7,020 nucleotides of DNA from JBOHHM01 sp050725495 (lineage in GTDB: Bacteria; Pseudomonadota; Gammaproteobacteria; Burkholderiales; Burkholderiaceae_C), in NCBI GenBank assembly GCA_050725495.1, contig JBOHHM010000119.1, positions 1-7,020 on the forward strand. Reading direction: 5' to 3'. Positions within the stretch are counted from its first letter, which is position 1. Each line of letters starts with the position of its first letter. The translations under genes were made by a program, and so were the position numbers. This document shows positions 6,103 through 7,020 of this stretch, one piece after another. The notes below the pieces were generated by a model, which did no database searches, was not told where the DNA came from, and was given only the letters and a program-made list of their open reading frames with translations.

Positions 6103-7020
6103 TCAGATGTCGAACAGCAGGCGGGCCGGATCTTCCAGTGCTTCCTTCATTGCCACCAGGCCCAGCACGGCTTCGCGGCCATCGATGATGCGGTGGTCAT
6201 AGCTCATGGCAAGGTAGTTGATGGGGCGCACCACGACCTGGCCGTTCTCGACCACGGCGCGATCCTTGGTGGCGTGCACGCCGAGGATCGCCGACTGCGG
6301 CGGGTTGATGATGGGGGTGGACAGCATGGAGCCGAACACGCCGCCGTTGGAGATCGAGAAGGTGCCGCCGGTCATTTCCTCGATGCCGAGCTTGCCGTCG
6401 CGCGCCTTGACGCCGTACTCGGCGATCTTCTTCTCGATGTCGGCAAAGCTCATCTGGTCGGCGTTGCGCAGGATCGGCACGACCAGGCCGCGCGGCGAGC
6501 CGACGGCGATGCCGATGTCGAAGTAGCCGTGGTAGACGATGTCGTTGCCATCCACTGATGCGTTGAGCACCGGATATTTCTTGAGCGCATGGACCGCGGC
6601 CTTCACGAAGAAGCTCATGAAGCCGATCTTGACGCCGTGCTCTTTCTCGAACTTCTCCTGGAAGCGCTTGCGCAGCTCCATCACCGGCGCCATGTTGACC
6701 TCGTTGAAGGTGGTCAGGATCGCGTTGGTGGCCTGCGATTGCAGCAGGCGCTCGGCGACACGGGCGCGCAGGCGGCTCATGGGCACGCGCTCCTCGGGGC
6801 GCGCGCCCAGACTGACAGAGGGCGCCTTGACCTGGGGCAAAGATGTGGTCGGAACCCCCGTGGGAATTGCGACAGCCGCTACAGGTTTTGTAGCAGCTGC
6901 GACCACGGCCGCGAGCACATCGCCCTTGATCACGCGACCGTCCCGGCCGGTGCCGGGCACCGAACCTGGAGCCAGCTGGTTGTCGGCGATCAGTTTGGCG
7001 GCGGCCGGCATGGCCACGCC
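6103..7020 (-). CDS. odhB: Dihydrolipoyl succinyltransferase (E2 of 2-oxoglutarate dehydrogenase), C-terminal part
   Basis: E2 core enzyme (also called sucB) that transfers the succinyl group from E1-bound intermediate to CoA. 305 residues are visible; the frame is open to the right edge, so the lipoyl domain and true start lie outside. The GTG at 7017 is an internal codon, not the start. Visible order: peripheral subunit-binding domain (about 3-36, with PGTGRDGRVIKGDV) that holds E1/E3, an Ala/Pro/Val-rich linker (about 37-73), then the catalytic domain from about 78 with TTFNEVNM, GGTFSISNGGVFGS, STPIINPPQSAILG, and the active-site DHRIIDG, whose His is 30 residues from the C-terminus. The STPIINPPQSAILG block favours the succinyl over the acetyl enzyme. 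lpdA follows 90 bp downstream. Part of the linker looks as if encoded by a small palindromic repeat. Confidence 0.96.
   Translation of the reverse strand, partial: GVAMPAAAKLIADNQLAPGSVPGTGRDGRVIKGDVLAAVVAAATKPVAAVAIPTGVPTTSLPQVKAPSVSLGARPEERVPMSRLRARVAERLLQSQATNAILTTFNEVNMAPVMELRKRFQEKFEKEHGVKIGFMSFFVKAAVHALKKYPVLNASVDGNDIVYHGYFDIGIAVGSPRGLVVPILRNADQMSFADIEKKIAEYGVKARDGKLGIEEMTGGTFSISNGGVFGSMLSTPIINPPQSAILGVHATKDRAVVENGQVVVRPINYLAMSYDHRIIDGREAVLGLVAMKEALEDPARLLFDI
6874..6898. repeat. Small palindrome inside the odhB linker coding sequence
   Basis: Arms AGCCGCTAC (6874-6882) and GTAGCAGCT (6890-6898) pair over nine positions (one wobble in the minus-strand RNA) around the 7-nt loop AGGTTTT, and pairing can be extended about two bases outward. 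It encodes AATKPVAA in the Ala/Pro linker between the subunit-binding and catalytic domains. The wording resembles a GCTAC...GTAGC intergenic palindrome I recall from Comamonadaceae genomes; that relation is inferred. Confidence 0.45.

Noticed and set aside
4651..6558. A 635-codon open frame on the plus strand
   Set aside because: It lies antisense to lpdA and odhB, both with clear family motifs, and runs through the palindromic gap; its His/Ala/Gly-rich translation shows no domain. It is a by-product of high GC codon use.

Overview
The window reads as chromosomal DNA of a high-GC betaproteobacterium in the order Burkholderiales, most likely family Comamonadaceae (Polaromonas/Rhodoferax/Variovorax-like). 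This rests on the odhB-lpdA-zapE gene order, the lipoamide dehydrogenase with the Gly/Pro-rich insert before its redox-active cysteines that I associate with this group, and the style of the GC-rich intergenic repeats. No database could be consulted, so the placement comes from recall of families.

Right half (about 2776-7020, all minus strand, so transcribed right to left): the 3' part of odhB/sucB (E2 of 2-oxoglutarate dehydrogenase, running off the right edge), lpdA (E3), zapE (AFG1-type P-loop ATPase) and a small secreted, highly charged protein of unknown function. The first two give two of the three enzymes of the 2-oxoglutarate dehydrogenase complex. zapE and the unknown gene overlap by 4 nt, so their translation is probably coupled. 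Both gaps in this cluster hold repeats: an imperfect 27-bp-arm palindrome between odhB and lpdA, and two opposed arrays of 7-bp repeats between lpdA and zapE.

Middle (1885-2646, plus strand): one PP2C/PPM-family Ser/Thr phosphatase, convergent with the unknown gene across a GC-rich repeat region that contains a terminator-like hairpin, and divergent from the gene to its left. The divergent gap holds an 8-bp perfect inverted repeat that coincides with weak promoter-like hexamers on both strands.

Left part (1-1786, minus strand): a 67-residue YdcH/DUF465-like protein (probable TTG start), a 154-bp repeat-rich spacer, then the first 476 codons of a YoaA-type (DinG/XPD-like) iron-sulfur DNA helicase that runs off the left edge.

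Most of the window is housekeeping. I see no defence system, CRISPR array, transposase, prophage gene, tRNA or rRNA. The points worth attention are the four kinds of non-coding repeat (one apparently inside the odhB coding region), the symmetric divergent promoter/operator candidate, and the unexplained secreted protein coupled to zapE.
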